DNA from: Candidatus Manganitrophus noduliformans
Lineage (GTDB): Bacteria > Nitrospirota > Nitrospiria > SBBL01 > Manganitrophaceae
NCBI RefSeq assembly: GCF_012184425.1
Contig: NZ_VTOW01000002.1
Location: 558,001 to 622,000 of the forward strand
Length of the DNA stretch: 64,000 bases
Reading direction: 5' to 3'
The notes beneath the pieces are model-generated. The model saw only the letters and a list, made by a program, of their open reading frames with translations. It was not told the origin of the DNA and ran no database searches. Positions 23,323 through 31,967 of this stretch are shown here, piece by piece. The stretch's first letter is position 1; each line of letters opens with the position of its first letter. A program made the translations under genes and the position numbers.

Positions 23323-24498
23323 TTATGTCCGAGGCGACAGGCTGGTGTAAATCGGCGAGACCTGCCGGATTTCTTCGACGCACCTTGGAAAAATGGAGAG
23401 GACCGTCTTGATCTCCTCCTCGGTCGTTCCCATCCCCAGGCTGAAGACGATCCCCCCCTGGGCCACGTTCGCCGGAAATCCGGTGGCCGTGAGGACAGGC
23501 GAGATCTTCAACGCCTCGGCGCTGCACGACGATCCGCTCGCCGCGAAGATCCCTTGTTTTTCCAAGAGTCGAATCAGCGCCTCCCCGTCGACAAACTCCA
23601 CCGCAAAGCTGGCGATGTGAGGAAGCCGGTGGATCGGATCCCCGGTCAGGTGAATGAGGGGGACCCGCTCCGTCAGTCCGACGATCAGCCGATCCCGCAG
23701 CGCCGCCAATCGGGGCGCTTCGGAAGGGAGGCGCTTTCTCGCTTCGAGGGCCGCCACTCCCATTCCGACGATCGCCGCGACATTCTCGGTCCCGCTCCGC
23801 CGACCTCCCTCTTGGATTCCACCCTCGATCAGAGGATGAACGCGCGTTCCACGCCGAATATAGAGCGCCCCGGCCCCCTTCGGTCCGTAAAACGGCTGGG
23901 CCGAGAAGGAGGCCAGATCGATCCCGAGGGAATCGACACGGAACGGAATCATCCCGACGGTGGCGACGGCATCGGTGTGGAGGAGGACCCCCGCCGCCTG
24001 CGTGATCGAGGCGATCTCCTGAATCGGCTGCACCGTTCCGATTTCATTGTTCGCATGCATGATCGACACCAAGACCGTCTCATTTCGAAGCGCCGCCGCG
24101 ACCTGTTCCGGGCGGACCCGCCCTTTTTGATCGACCGGAAGCCAGGTGACCGCCACCCCCTCGCGCTCCAGGTGCTTGAGGGGGTGAGCCACGGAGAAGT
24201 GCTCGATCACCGAGGTGATGATGTGGGTCTTTTTCTTCGGACGCGCGGCAAGAATGCCCTTGATCGCAAGGTTGTTCGCTTCGCTCCCCGAGGCGGTAAA
24301 AACGATCTCCCGCGCCTCGGCGCCGATCAGCTCCGCCACCCGCTTGCGCGCCTCTTCGATTCCCCTTCGGGGAATCTCCCCCGCCGCATGCCGACTCTGC
24401 GGGTTGCCGAAGTGCTCCGCCAGGAAGGGGAGCATGGCCTCGCGCGCCGCCGGCAGAAGCGGTGTGGCTGCGATATGATCGAGGTAGATTTTTTTCAT
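23323..24498 (-). CDS. Cysteine desulfurase homologue lacking the PLP lysine
   Basis: 391 residues, full NifS/IscS-like length. Conserved blocks: IYLDHIAATPLLPAAREAM, FTASGSEANNLAIKG, SVIEHFSVAHPL (His100), SIMHANNEIGTVQPIQEIA, GPKGAGALYIRRGT and FAASGSSCSAEALK with the persulfide Cys325. However, the usual SAHK Schiff-base motif reads SAQP: Lys is replaced by Pro202 and the preceding His by Gln201. The PLP-contacting Gln of DAxQ is Ala179. It may not form an internal aldimine, so a different role (sulfur shuttle, or PLP bound otherwise) must be considered. Paired with tusA. Confidence 0.85.
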   Translation of the reverse strand: MKKIYLDHIAATPLLPAAREAMLPFLAEHFGNPQSRHAAGEIPRRGIEEARKRVAELIGAEAREIVFTASGSEANNLAIKGILAARPKKKTHIITSVIEHFSVAHPLKHLEREGVAVTWLPVDQKGRVRPEQVAAALRNETVLVSIMHANNEIGTVQPIQEIASITQAAGVLLHTDAVATVGMIPFRVDSLGIDLASFSAQPFYGPKGAGALYIRRGTRVHPLIEGGIQEGGRRSGTENVAAIVGMGVAALEARKRLPSEAPRLAALRDRLIVGLTERVPLIHLTGDPIHRLPHIASFAVEFVDGEALIRLLEKQGIFAASGSSCSAEALKISPVLTATGFPANVAQGGIVFSLGMGTTEEEIKTVLSIFPRCVEEIRQVSPIYTSLSPRT

Positions 24499-24556
24499 AA
24501 CGACGAATAATAAGCGGGATGGAAAGAGGTTGTCAAGGACCGGCGGAAGGATGGTC

Positions 24557-24578
24557 GGGGTTCAACATATTGAACCCC
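24557..24578. repeat. Palindromic repeat, GGGGTTCAA type
   Basis: Arms GGGGTTCAA and TTGAACCCC around CATA. It resembles the element at 742-770. It lies between the cysteine desulfurase homologue and the desaturase gene. Confidence 0.7.
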
Positions 24579-24600
24579 TGCACGGCCTTTAGACAAAGAA

Positions 24601-24640
24601 AATAAAAAACCGGCCCCCCCTTTTCGAAGGAGGGCCGGTT
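24601..24640 (-). terminator. Terminator of the desaturase gene
   Basis: Minus strand: arms AACCGGCCC and GGGCCGGTT, followed by TTTTTTATT, 15 bases after the stop codon. Confidence 0.8.
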
Positions 24641-24654
24641 AAAAGAAAAACAGC

Positions 24655-25515
24655 CTAATTCGTTTCAGTACGATAGGAAAGATCTCTCGCCAAACCGACC
24701 ATGTAGAGGCTGAAAATCAACCATTTGGAAGGATCGAAGTTGTACCACTTCGGGCCGTTCCGGTAATCGCGGGGGTAGGTGTGATGGTAGTTGTGATACC
24801 CCTCGCCGAAGGTGATCAAGGAGATCAACCAACTGTCCCGGCTGCTGTTTTGGGTGCCGTTCGGCTGGTCTCCCCACATATGGCAGATCGAATTGATGCA
24901 GAAGGTCGAATTCAACACCAGGAAGGTTCTGAACACACCGGCGAGAAGAAACCCGGAGAGCGCCCCGATCCAGCCGCGATGAAGAAAACCGATCACCGTC
25001 GGAATGACAAAACCGGAAAGAAGGACGAGGAGATAATTACGGTGCTGCCACATGATCAGCTTATCTTTTTTAAAGATGGCCGTATATTTATCATCCATCG
25101 AGAAGGGGGTTTTGATGAAGATCCAAAGAAGATGACTGTGCCAGAATCCTCGCTTCGCGTTGTAGGGGTCCGCATCCGTATCGACGTTGGCATGGTGACG
25201 GACGTGGTCGGAGCACCACTTCAGAGCGGAATTCTCCAGCGCCCAGCCCCCCGCGATCAGGAAAGCCACCTTCACCGCATCGGGAGCGTTAAAACTTCGA
25301 TGAGAGATGAATCGGTGGTAGCCGACGGTGATCCCCATTCCGGACATCACATAGAATAACCCGAACATCGTCCAATCCAACCAGGAATAATCGAAAAAAT
25401 AACCAAACAGGGGAACGCCGACGAACATGACCATCGAAAGCGCCGAAAAAACAACAATCGCCTTATAGTCTATGATCCGTCCATCCGCCACATCGGCGGT
25501 CATCATCTGCGCCAT
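24655..25515 (-). CDS. Acyl-CoA/fatty acid desaturase
   Basis: 286 residues. The three histidine boxes of membrane-bound diiron desaturases are present: HRFISH (HxxxxH), HVRHH and HNYHH, between four hydrophobic segments. The closest pattern is the delta-9 acyl desaturase family (GxTxGYHRFxSHR ... HNYHHTYP). It would introduce a double bond into membrane acyl chains using oxygen, implying aerobic or microaerobic life. No C-terminal cytochrome b5 domain. A consensus promoter lies about 65 bases upstream. Confidence 0.92.
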   Translation of the reverse strand: MAQMMTADVADGRIIDYKAIVVFSALSMVMFVGVPLFGYFFDYSWLDWTMFGLFYVMSGMGITVGYHRFISHRSFNAPDAVKVAFLIAGGWALENSALKWCSDHVRHHANVDTDADPYNAKRGFWHSHLLWIFIKTPFSMDDKYTAIFKKDKLIMWQHRNYLLVLLSGFVIPTVIGFLHRGWIGALSGFLLAGVFRTFLVLNSTFCINSICHMWGDQPNGTQNSSRDSWLISLITFGEGYHNYHHTYPRDYRNGPKWYNFDPSKWLIFSLYMVGLARDLSYRTETN

Positions 25516-25587
25516 TCTTCTATCCTCGATTCGTAATAAAGTGAGTTGGTTTTAAGTATAACCGAAAAGGTGCGAAACAAGTCTGGC

Positions 25588-25616
25588 ATTATACAGGAAT
25601 GTCGATGGGGAAGCAA
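25588..25616 (-). promoter_or_regulatory. Promoter of the desaturase gene
   Basis: Minus strand: -35 TTGCTT (25616-25611), 17-base spacer, perfect -10 TATAAT (25593-25588). Confidence 0.65.
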
Positions 25617-25668
25617 GCGCTTTGTGATCCGAGGAGCGCCCCCGGAGGGGATCAGCGGCCGGACTATT

Positions 25669-27663
25669 CTACCTAGGAATAGGATAAATAAACTCATTAG
25701 GTAGCTGTTCGGGAAGAAGGATCGTGAGGGTCGTCCCTCGGCCCAGGGCGCTGGCGACCTCGATCCTTCCGGCAAGCGCCGCCACCATTTTCTTCACGAT
25801 CGCCAGCCCTAAACCGGTCCCCTCGGTATACTTCCCCTTTACCTCTTGCGCCACCACTCTCTGCTCATACTCCTCGAAGATCTTCCCCAGGTGCGCCGGC
25901 TCAATCCCTACCCCGGTGTCTGAAACCTCCAGCAACACTTCTTGCCGCTCCACCCGCCGCCCCAGACGGAGCCGAACTTCGCCTCGATGGGTAAATTTCA
26001 CCGCATTGGAGAGGAGATTGGTCAGGATGCTTCTCACCTGCATCGGGTCGGTCAAAAAACATTCCGGGAAGCCGGGGTCGATCTCTTTCCGTAGATGAAG
26101 CCCTTTCTCTTGAAGGAGCGGCTCGAAGATCATCAACACTTTCTCTGTTAACTCCCTGAGGTTCACCTCCATCACTTGCAGCCCCTTCTTGCCCGATTCA
26201 AGCTTGGCCAAATCCAAGATGTTGTTGATGAGGTGAATCAGTTCATTGGCATTATGATGAATGCGGCCGACCGCGCCGGCCTGCTTGGGGGTGAGCTCTC
26301 CGTAGGCCCCCCTTCGAAGGAGTTGGGTAAAGCCGGAAATGCTATTGACCGGGGTCTTCAGCTCATGCGACATGTAGGAGAAGAAGAGATTTCGCGCGCG
26401 GCTCGCCTCCTCAACACTCACATTCTTCTGCTGGAGCATCAGATTCATCTCCTGAATCGCCTCTTCCCCCCGTTTCCGCTCGGCGATTTCCTTCTGCGCC
26501 GCCCGATAGAGGTTCGCGTTATCGACCGCCGCAGCAACGCGGCGCGCCAGATCTTCAGCCAAAACAAGCTCTTCTTCTCCATAACATCGATTGCTCTCCG
26601 CGGTCAAGAAGGAAAGCACTCCGAGCGGTCGCTCCCGCGCGATCAGCGGAACCATCATGGCCGATCTGAGTCCCAAGGAGCGGGCCATCCGGAGGTGCTC
26701 GGGATCTTTCGCGATCTCTTGCAGGAGACGATCGGAAATCTCGGGTAAAATGATCGATTTACCCGATTGTAGGACATGCAGAAGCGGATGGGGGCTCCCC
26801 GGCCGGGGGGGATAACGGCGCATCAGCTCCCACCCCAACCCCTCTTTGGAGGGATCGGCCGCCGCGACGGCGACCCGGCGGATCGTCCGATCTTCCTCCA
26901 CAACATCGACCACACATCCATCGGCCATATACGGAACCACCAGGCGCGCCACGCGGGGCAAGCTCGCTTCGTAATCGAGGGAAGCGGCGAGAATCTCGCT
27001 GGCCTCCGCCAGGAAAGTGAGGCGCCACTGCATCCGCTCGGCATCCGCACGGGCCATCTGTTCTCGCTCGAAGAGTTGCGCCCGCTCTTCCTCGACCTGT
27101 TTTCGAAGGGTGATATCGCTGATCACCGTCCGGCAAACCGCCCCCCTCGAGGCATCTTCGATGAGGATGCTCTCCATCTGCGCATAAAAGGGAATACCGC
27201 TCTTGGTTTGTAGCCGGATCTCGCAGATTTGCCGCTTCCCCCCCTTAAAGAGGCTCCTCCGATGGGCATGGAAAAGGGGCCGGTCTCTTTTGAAGACATA
27301 GAAATAAAAGGGCTTCTTCAGCAAAAATTCGCGATCGACCCCTAACAGATCCGCTCCCTTGAGGTTCGCTTCCGTAATCAATCCGCTTCGGCTGAGGGTG
27401 AAGTAGCCGACCGGCGCAAAATCATAAAGGTCGGAATAGCGATTCCGGGAGGCCTCCAGTTCCGTTTGGGCCCGTCGCAGTTCCTCATTCTGTGATTCGA
27501 GTTCATGTTGATGGAGCCGGAGTTGGTCGATGACCTTCTGAACCTCACTCGGAGAGCGGGGGGCCGCGTCGCCGTTATCGTAGGTTTGCTCTTGGCCGGC
27601 GCCGAAAAGGAAGGTTTTCTTGTTTGATTTCCGCTTCTGTTGAGCTTTGGGAGGGATCTCCAT
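25669..27663 (-). CDS. PAS-GAF sensor histidine kinase
   Basis: 664 residues, no membrane segment. An N-terminal coiled coil leads into a PAS domain (about 75-190; YDFAPVGYFTLSRSGLITEA), a GAF domain (about 220-375), and a HisKA domain with phospho-acceptor His near residue 433 in FFSYMSHELKTPVNS. The ATPase domain has LSNAVKFTHRG (N box), VSDTGVGIEPAHLGKIFEEY (G1/F) and GTGLGLAIVKKM (G2). It is a cytoplasmic sensor with no cognate regulator next to it; its kinase core is a close paralogue of the kinase at 31968-33989. Confidence 0.92.
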   Translation of the reverse strand: MEIPPKAQQKRKSNKKTFLFGAGQEQTYDNGDAAPRSPSEVQKVIDQLRLHQHELESQNEELRRAQTELEASRNRYSDLYDFAPVGYFTLSRSGLITEANLKGADLLGVDREFLLKKPFYFYVFKRDRPLFHAHRRSLFKGGKRQICEIRLQTKSGIPFYAQMESILIEDASRGAVCRTVISDITLRKQVEEERAQLFEREQMARADAERMQWRLTFLAEASEILAASLDYEASLPRVARLVVPYMADGCVVDVVEEDRTIRRVAVAAADPSKEGLGWELMRRYPPRPGSPHPLLHVLQSGKSIILPEISDRLLQEIAKDPEHLRMARSLGLRSAMMVPLIARERPLGVLSFLTAESNRCYGEEELVLAEDLARRVAAAVDNANLYRAAQKEIAERKRGEEAIQEMNLMLQQKNVSVEEASRARNLFFSYMSHELKTPVNSISGFTQLLRRGAYGELTPKQAGAVGRIHHNANELIHLINNILDLAKLESGKKGLQVMEVNLRELTEKVLMIFEPLLQEKGLHLRKEIDPGFPECFLTDPMQVRSILTNLLSNAVKFTHRGEVRLRLGRRVERQEVLLEVSDTGVGIEPAHLGKIFEEYEQRVVAQEVKGKYTEGTGLGLAIVKKMVAALAGRIEVASALGRGTTLTILLPEQLPNEFIYPIPR

Positions 27664-27703
27664 GGGGGCCCCTGAAACGCCTTTAAAACCGTTGAATGTT
27701 TCC

Positions 27704-30682
27704 TTACGGATGCGATTGTTCTTCGAATAACAGGAGGAACAACTCTTCTTCCTCCATGACGACTTTCTCTTTTAATTTGATTTTGTGAATTCCGATTTTC
27801 AGCCGCTTTCTCCCGAGCGCGGGGAAGGCATGCTCCGCTTCAACCGTTCGTTCTGTTGAATCGCGCTCGATCATTTCCTCAAGCGCGCTCCTCAACAACG
27901 GAATATTCATCCGCCCCCCTGCCAAATTAATCAGAGCTTGCCCGTCGCTCTCCTCTCTCTGAATCTGGAACACCCGATAGAGCGCCTCGTTCGCCGATAA
28001 GACGCGCAGCCGTTTGTTGAGCACCACCAAGGGCTGCTCTATCGCCTCGATCAGGCGGTTCGTGTAATCGAGGAGCGCCTCTTGGGCCAGGCGCGATTTT
28101 TTAAGATCGCTGATGTTCATGAAAGTGATGATGACCCCGTCGATTCGGTTCTCCATCGTCCGGTAAGGGAAGACCTTCATCAAATACCAATCCCCCTCCC
28201 GGGTTTGAAGCTCCCTCTGTTTGAAAATCAGCGTCCGCATGACCTCCTCGATATCCCGGACGAGCTTCTCATAAACGAGGTTTCCGGTGAGATGGCCGAT
28301 CGGCCGGCCGATGTCGCCGGGAATAAGATGTATGATTTTCGCGACGGCTGGCGTGAAACGCTTGATCCGAAGGGCGCTGTCGAGGAAAATCGTCCCGACT
28401 TCGGTGCTGCTCAGCAGGTTCGTCATATCATTGTTCGCCTGGGAGAGCTCATCGAGCTTGTTCTGCAGCTCGGAATTCACCGTCACCAACTCCTCATTGA
28501 TCGACTGCAGCTCCTCCTTGGATGTTTCCATCTCTTCGTTGGCGCTTTGCAGCTCTTCGTTCGTCGACTGCAGCTCTTCGTTCGTTGATTTCAGCTCCTC
28601 GTTCGATGTCTCCAGCTCTTCGATCGTCGTTTGCAGCGACTCCTTGGTCGTATTTAATTCATGCTCCAGGTCCAGAAGGCGCTGATCGATCTGCGGCGTT
28701 CCCTTCCCCTTTTTTTGTCCGGAATCGGCCGGCGCGTGCGGCGTCACCTCCTGAAAGATCACCATCGCAAGACCATCCATCCCTTTCTGCTGGAACGGTT
28801 GAACCGTGAGACAAATGGTGCGGATCTCTCCATTCCCTTCGAGACGGATCTCGGGACGGACGACCCGCTCCTGTCTCGTAAACGCCTTGTGAATAGCCCC
28901 CCGCAATTCGAGCCGGAGCCCTTCGCGCACCATCTTCAAGATATTGAAGGTCGCCTCTCCCGTCGTGTGCTCCAGATAGGGCCCGGTCCGCCCCCGGAAG
29001 TGCACGATCTCAAACCGCTCATTGACGATGACGGAAGGAGGGGCATAGTCGTCCAGCAACATCTTCTCGGCAATACTAACGACGCCGGATTCGGAGTGAA
29101 GCTTCAACGCTCTTTTCTGAAGCCCCTCCGGCTCTTTGACCGCGGGGGCCGTCGGAAACTCCACGGCAATCCGCGGAGAGCTCTTCCGGTGAAAGATCTT
29201 CCACCTTTTATCGATCAGGGAAAAGAGATTCGCGAACTCTCCGATCGTCTCCGAAGGCCCGAGCATCAGATAACCGTCTGGATTCAACGTATAGTGGAAG
29301 AGGGGAAGAATCCTCTTCTGCAACAGCCCGCTGAGATAAATCAGGAGGTTCCTGCAGACGACCAGGTCCAATTTGGAAAAGGGGGGATCTTTGATCAGAT
29401 CTTGTTTGGCAAAAATAATCATTTCCCGGATCTGTTTCTTGATCCGATAGCTGTTCCCCTCTTTTTCGAAGAAGCGGCGCAGCCGCTGCGGAGAGACATC
29501 GACCGCGATCGCCTCCGGATAAAGACCCGTCCTCGCGAATTCGAGCGCCGCTTCGTCGATGTCGGTCGCGAAGATCTGAACCTTGTAATAATGGCCGAGA
29601 CGCTCCATCTCTTCCAGCAGCAGGATCGCGATCGAATAGGCCTCCTCCCCGGTCGAGCAGCCGGCGTCCCAGATCCGGAGCGGCTGCTCGGCTTCCCTTT
29701 TTTCGAAAAGATGCGGGACGACTTTTTTCCGAAGCGCTTCGAACGCCTCCGGATCTCTGAAAAAATTGGTCACCCCGATCAGCAGCTCCTGGAAAAGCGC
29801 TTCCACCTCCGGCTTGGTTTGTTGCAGATATTTGAGATAGTCGCCGATCTTTTTAAATTGGTGAACCGCCATCCGCCGCTCGATCCGACGGTTGATCGTG
29901 TTTCTTTTATAGAGGGAAAAATCGTGGCCGGTCTGCGAGCGAAGGATCATGAAGACCTTGTCCAATCGATCGACAAAGGTCGGCTCGGCCGTCTCCGGCG
30001 GAGGGGCCGCGGAGATATACGGATGACGAACGTATCGGAGCAGCTCCTGGGGCATCTCTTCGACCCGCAAGACATGGTCGACGCTTCCGGTCGCGACGGC
30101 GCTCCGGAGCATGCCGCCATACTTTGCCGAAGCCTCGTCCTGGACCATCGTCATGCCGCCGGCCGCTTTGATCGCCTTGAGACCGAGCGTCCCGTCGGTC
30201 CCCCCGCCGGAGAGGATGATACAGACCGCCCGATGTCCTTTGTCCTCCGCGAGAGAGCACAGAAAGAGATCAATCGGAAAGCGGACGTCGTGGTCTTTAT
30301 CGGGGTCGCTCAGGTAAAGCGCGCCATGAAAAATGGTGAGGTATTTGGCGGGTGGAATCACATAAACGGTATTCGGCCTGACCTGCGCCCGATCCTCCGC
30401 CATACGAACCGCCATACGGGTATGGCGGCTTAATAATTCGGGCATGGCGGTCTTGTAGTGAGGATCCATATGCTGAACTACTACAAAGGCCATACCGCTA
30501 TCGGGCGGAATATGACCGAAGAACTTATCAAGCGGTTCCAGCCCCCCGGCCGACGCGCCGATCCCGACCACACACAACGCTTCAAAGGAGGGGGGCTGTT
30601 CGGACGGCGTTTTCCTCTTGAGCGCGCCCGCGGGTCGGTTTTTTTGGGGGACCGTTTTCTTTCCTTTTTTCTCTTTTTTCAT
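27704..30682 (-). CDS. CheB-CheR fusion protein with coiled coil and PAS domain
   Basis: 992 residues. CheB methylesterase domain (about 35-225) with the triad residues in GIGASAGGLEP, VVVQHMDPHY and GGGTDGTLG. CheR methyltransferase domain (about 240-500) with RNTINRRIERRM, IWDAGCSTGEEAYSIAI and LVVCRNLLIYL. Then a PAS-like segment, a long coiled coil of repeated TSNEELKSTNEELQS heptads (about 670-740) and further PAS domains to the C-terminus. There is no kinase domain. Such fusions are often found with PAS histidine kinases instead of chemoreceptors, as here, and are thought to regulate signalling by an unknown methylation target. Confidence 0.9.
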   Translation of the reverse strand: MKKEKKGKKTVPQKNRPAGALKRKTPSEQPPSFEALCVVGIGASAGGLEPLDKFFGHIPPDSGMAFVVVQHMDPHYKTAMPELLSRHTRMAVRMAEDRAQVRPNTVYVIPPAKYLTIFHGALYLSDPDKDHDVRFPIDLFLCSLAEDKGHRAVCIILSGGGTDGTLGLKAIKAAGGMTMVQDEASAKYGGMLRSAVATGSVDHVLRVEEMPQELLRYVRHPYISAAPPPETAEPTFVDRLDKVFMILRSQTGHDFSLYKRNTINRRIERRMAVHQFKKIGDYLKYLQQTKPEVEALFQELLIGVTNFFRDPEAFEALRKKVVPHLFEKREAEQPLRIWDAGCSTGEEAYSIAILLLEEMERLGHYYKVQIFATDIDEAALEFARTGLYPEAIAVDVSPQRLRRFFEKEGNSYRIKKQIREMIIFAKQDLIKDPPFSKLDLVVCRNLLIYLSGLLQKRILPLFHYTLNPDGYLMLGPSETIGEFANLFSLIDKRWKIFHRKSSPRIAVEFPTAPAVKEPEGLQKRALKLHSESGVVSIAEKMLLDDYAPPSVIVNERFEIVHFRGRTGPYLEHTTGEATFNILKMVREGLRLELRGAIHKAFTRQERVVRPEIRLEGNGEIRTICLTVQPFQQKGMDGLAMVIFQEVTPHAPADSGQKKGKGTPQIDQRLLDLEHELNTTKESLQTTIEELETSNEELKSTNEELQSTNEELQSANEEMETSKEELQSINEELVTVNSELQNKLDELSQANNDMTNLLSSTEVGTIFLDSALRIKRFTPAVAKIIHLIPGDIGRPIGHLTGNLVYEKLVRDIEEVMRTLIFKQRELQTREGDWYLMKVFPYRTMENRIDGVIITFMNISDLKKSRLAQEALLDYTNRLIEAIEQPLVVLNKRLRVLSANEALYRVFQIQREESDGQALINLAGGRMNIPLLRSALEEMIERDSTERTVEAEHAFPALGRKRLKIGIHKIKLKEKVVMEEEELFLLLFEEQSHP

Positions 30683-30833
30683 TCCCTTTGGAAAAGTGAA
30701 TGCCGCCCGTCGATAAAAGAGCCGACGCGAAAAGACTATCCCGCCGATTGCGCCTGACGCAGATTAGCATAAAACCGTCGAACATTCTACAAAGGACCGA
30801 AGATAAGCGGCGTGAGGAAAATGGAAGATCCTT

Positions 30834-31856
30834 TTACTTCCTTTTTTTTCTCACCAAGCGGTTCTCTTTGACGGTCTCCGCGGACGAAAGCATCCAATCC
30901 CCCCCGAGAAGCATCTTTTGGAGCAGTTGCGCATGCGTCCTCATCCCCTCGGCCTTTTCCACAAGACGGGCTGCAAGCTTTCGGTCGGATCGTGAGGCCA
31001 TCCGGCGCGCCAACTCCTCGCTCTCTTCGAGGGCGCGCACCCCGGCCCATAGCGCCGCTTCCAGCTCTTCGGCCTGGGCCGCCGCCATTCCATCCGTTGA
31101 AAAGACATGTCCGACGTGGCATTCGAATTGAATCAAGCCCCCTCTTTCAGACTCCACCATGGAACCGTTGCACTCCGGGCAGGTAAACACCGATCTTTTT
31201 TTTATCGGTTTGGTTTCCATCGCCACCACCTCCCTTCCAACCGGCTCCCGCGCCAATTTGGCGAGAAGGGACGAAATCTTCGCGAGGGGAAGAATATGAT
31301 CGACCCTGACGTGCTTGATGGCATTTTGAGGCATTTCGGGACTGAGGGCTTCATTCGGATCTTGAACGATCGCCACGCCGCCGCGGGCCTTGATCGACAT
31401 CAAGCCGGCCGTTCCGCAGTCGAGCGCCCCCGTTAAAACAACGCCGACCGACCGCGGGCCGTAAGCGCGCGCCGCGGCGCGAAAGAGGGGATCGACCGCC
31501 GGCCGATGCCCGTTCTCGCGCGGTCCCCGCACGGTCCGGATAAACCCCGGCTCCAGCGTAAGATGGTGATCGGGCGGCGCCACGTAGATTCGGCCGGGTA
31601 GAATGGCGTCGCCGTTTCTGGCATGAACGGCGGGAAGAGGCCCGAATCGCGTCAAAATATCGGGCAATACGCTGGGGTAAAAAGGAGACACGTGGAGGAC
31701 GACAAAAATGGAGGCGGCCAAATCGGGAGAAAAACCGCTCACCAAGGTCTTCAACGCCTCCACGCCCCCCGCGGACGCGCCGATGGCAATGATATCGCGC
31801 GTCTGTTGCTTTCCAGAAACCTTCCCGTTACCCCGCGGGCCTTTTTTCCTAATCAT
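30834..31856 (-). CDS. CheB-type methylesterase with C-terminal zinc ribbon
   Basis: 340 residues from ATG 31856 (AAGGAG upstream). It lacks a receiver domain. Methylesterase motifs are IIAIGASAGGVEALKTL, FVVLHVSPFYPSVLPDILTR and VVLTGALDCGTAGLMSIKA, with Ser, His and Asp of the triad. A C-terminal extension carries CPECNGSMVESE ... FECHVGHVFS, a Cys/His zinc-ribbon-like motif, then helices. Because no REC domain is present it cannot be switched by CheA in the usual way. Confidence 0.88.
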   Translation of the reverse strand: MIRKKGPRGNGKVSGKQQTRDIIAIGASAGGVEALKTLVSGFSPDLAASIFVVLHVSPFYPSVLPDILTRFGPLPAVHARNGDAILPGRIYVAPPDHHLTLEPGFIRTVRGPRENGHRPAVDPLFRAAARAYGPRSVGVVLTGALDCGTAGLMSIKARGGVAIVQDPNEALSPEMPQNAIKHVRVDHILPLAKISSLLAKLAREPVGREVVAMETKPIKKRSVFTCPECNGSMVESERGGLIQFECHVGHVFSTDGMAAAQAEELEAALWAGVRALEESEELARRMASRSDRKLAARLVEKAEGMRTHAQLLQKMLLGGDWMLSSAETVKENRLVRKKRK

Positions 31857-31967
31857 GGCGCTTTTCTCCTTTTGTACCTCATTACATTTATCGTGGCACA
31901 AAAGAACAGTTTAATACAATAGAAGCTTTGCACCGATCGATCGAATTCATCAGAGGGCGAGGAGATC

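Noticed and set aside
28661-30433. 590-codon plus-strand frame opposite the CheB-CheR gene
   Set aside because: It is antisense to a clear multidomain protein and its translation is Arg/Asp-rich low-complexity, typical of shadow frames in GC-rich DNA.
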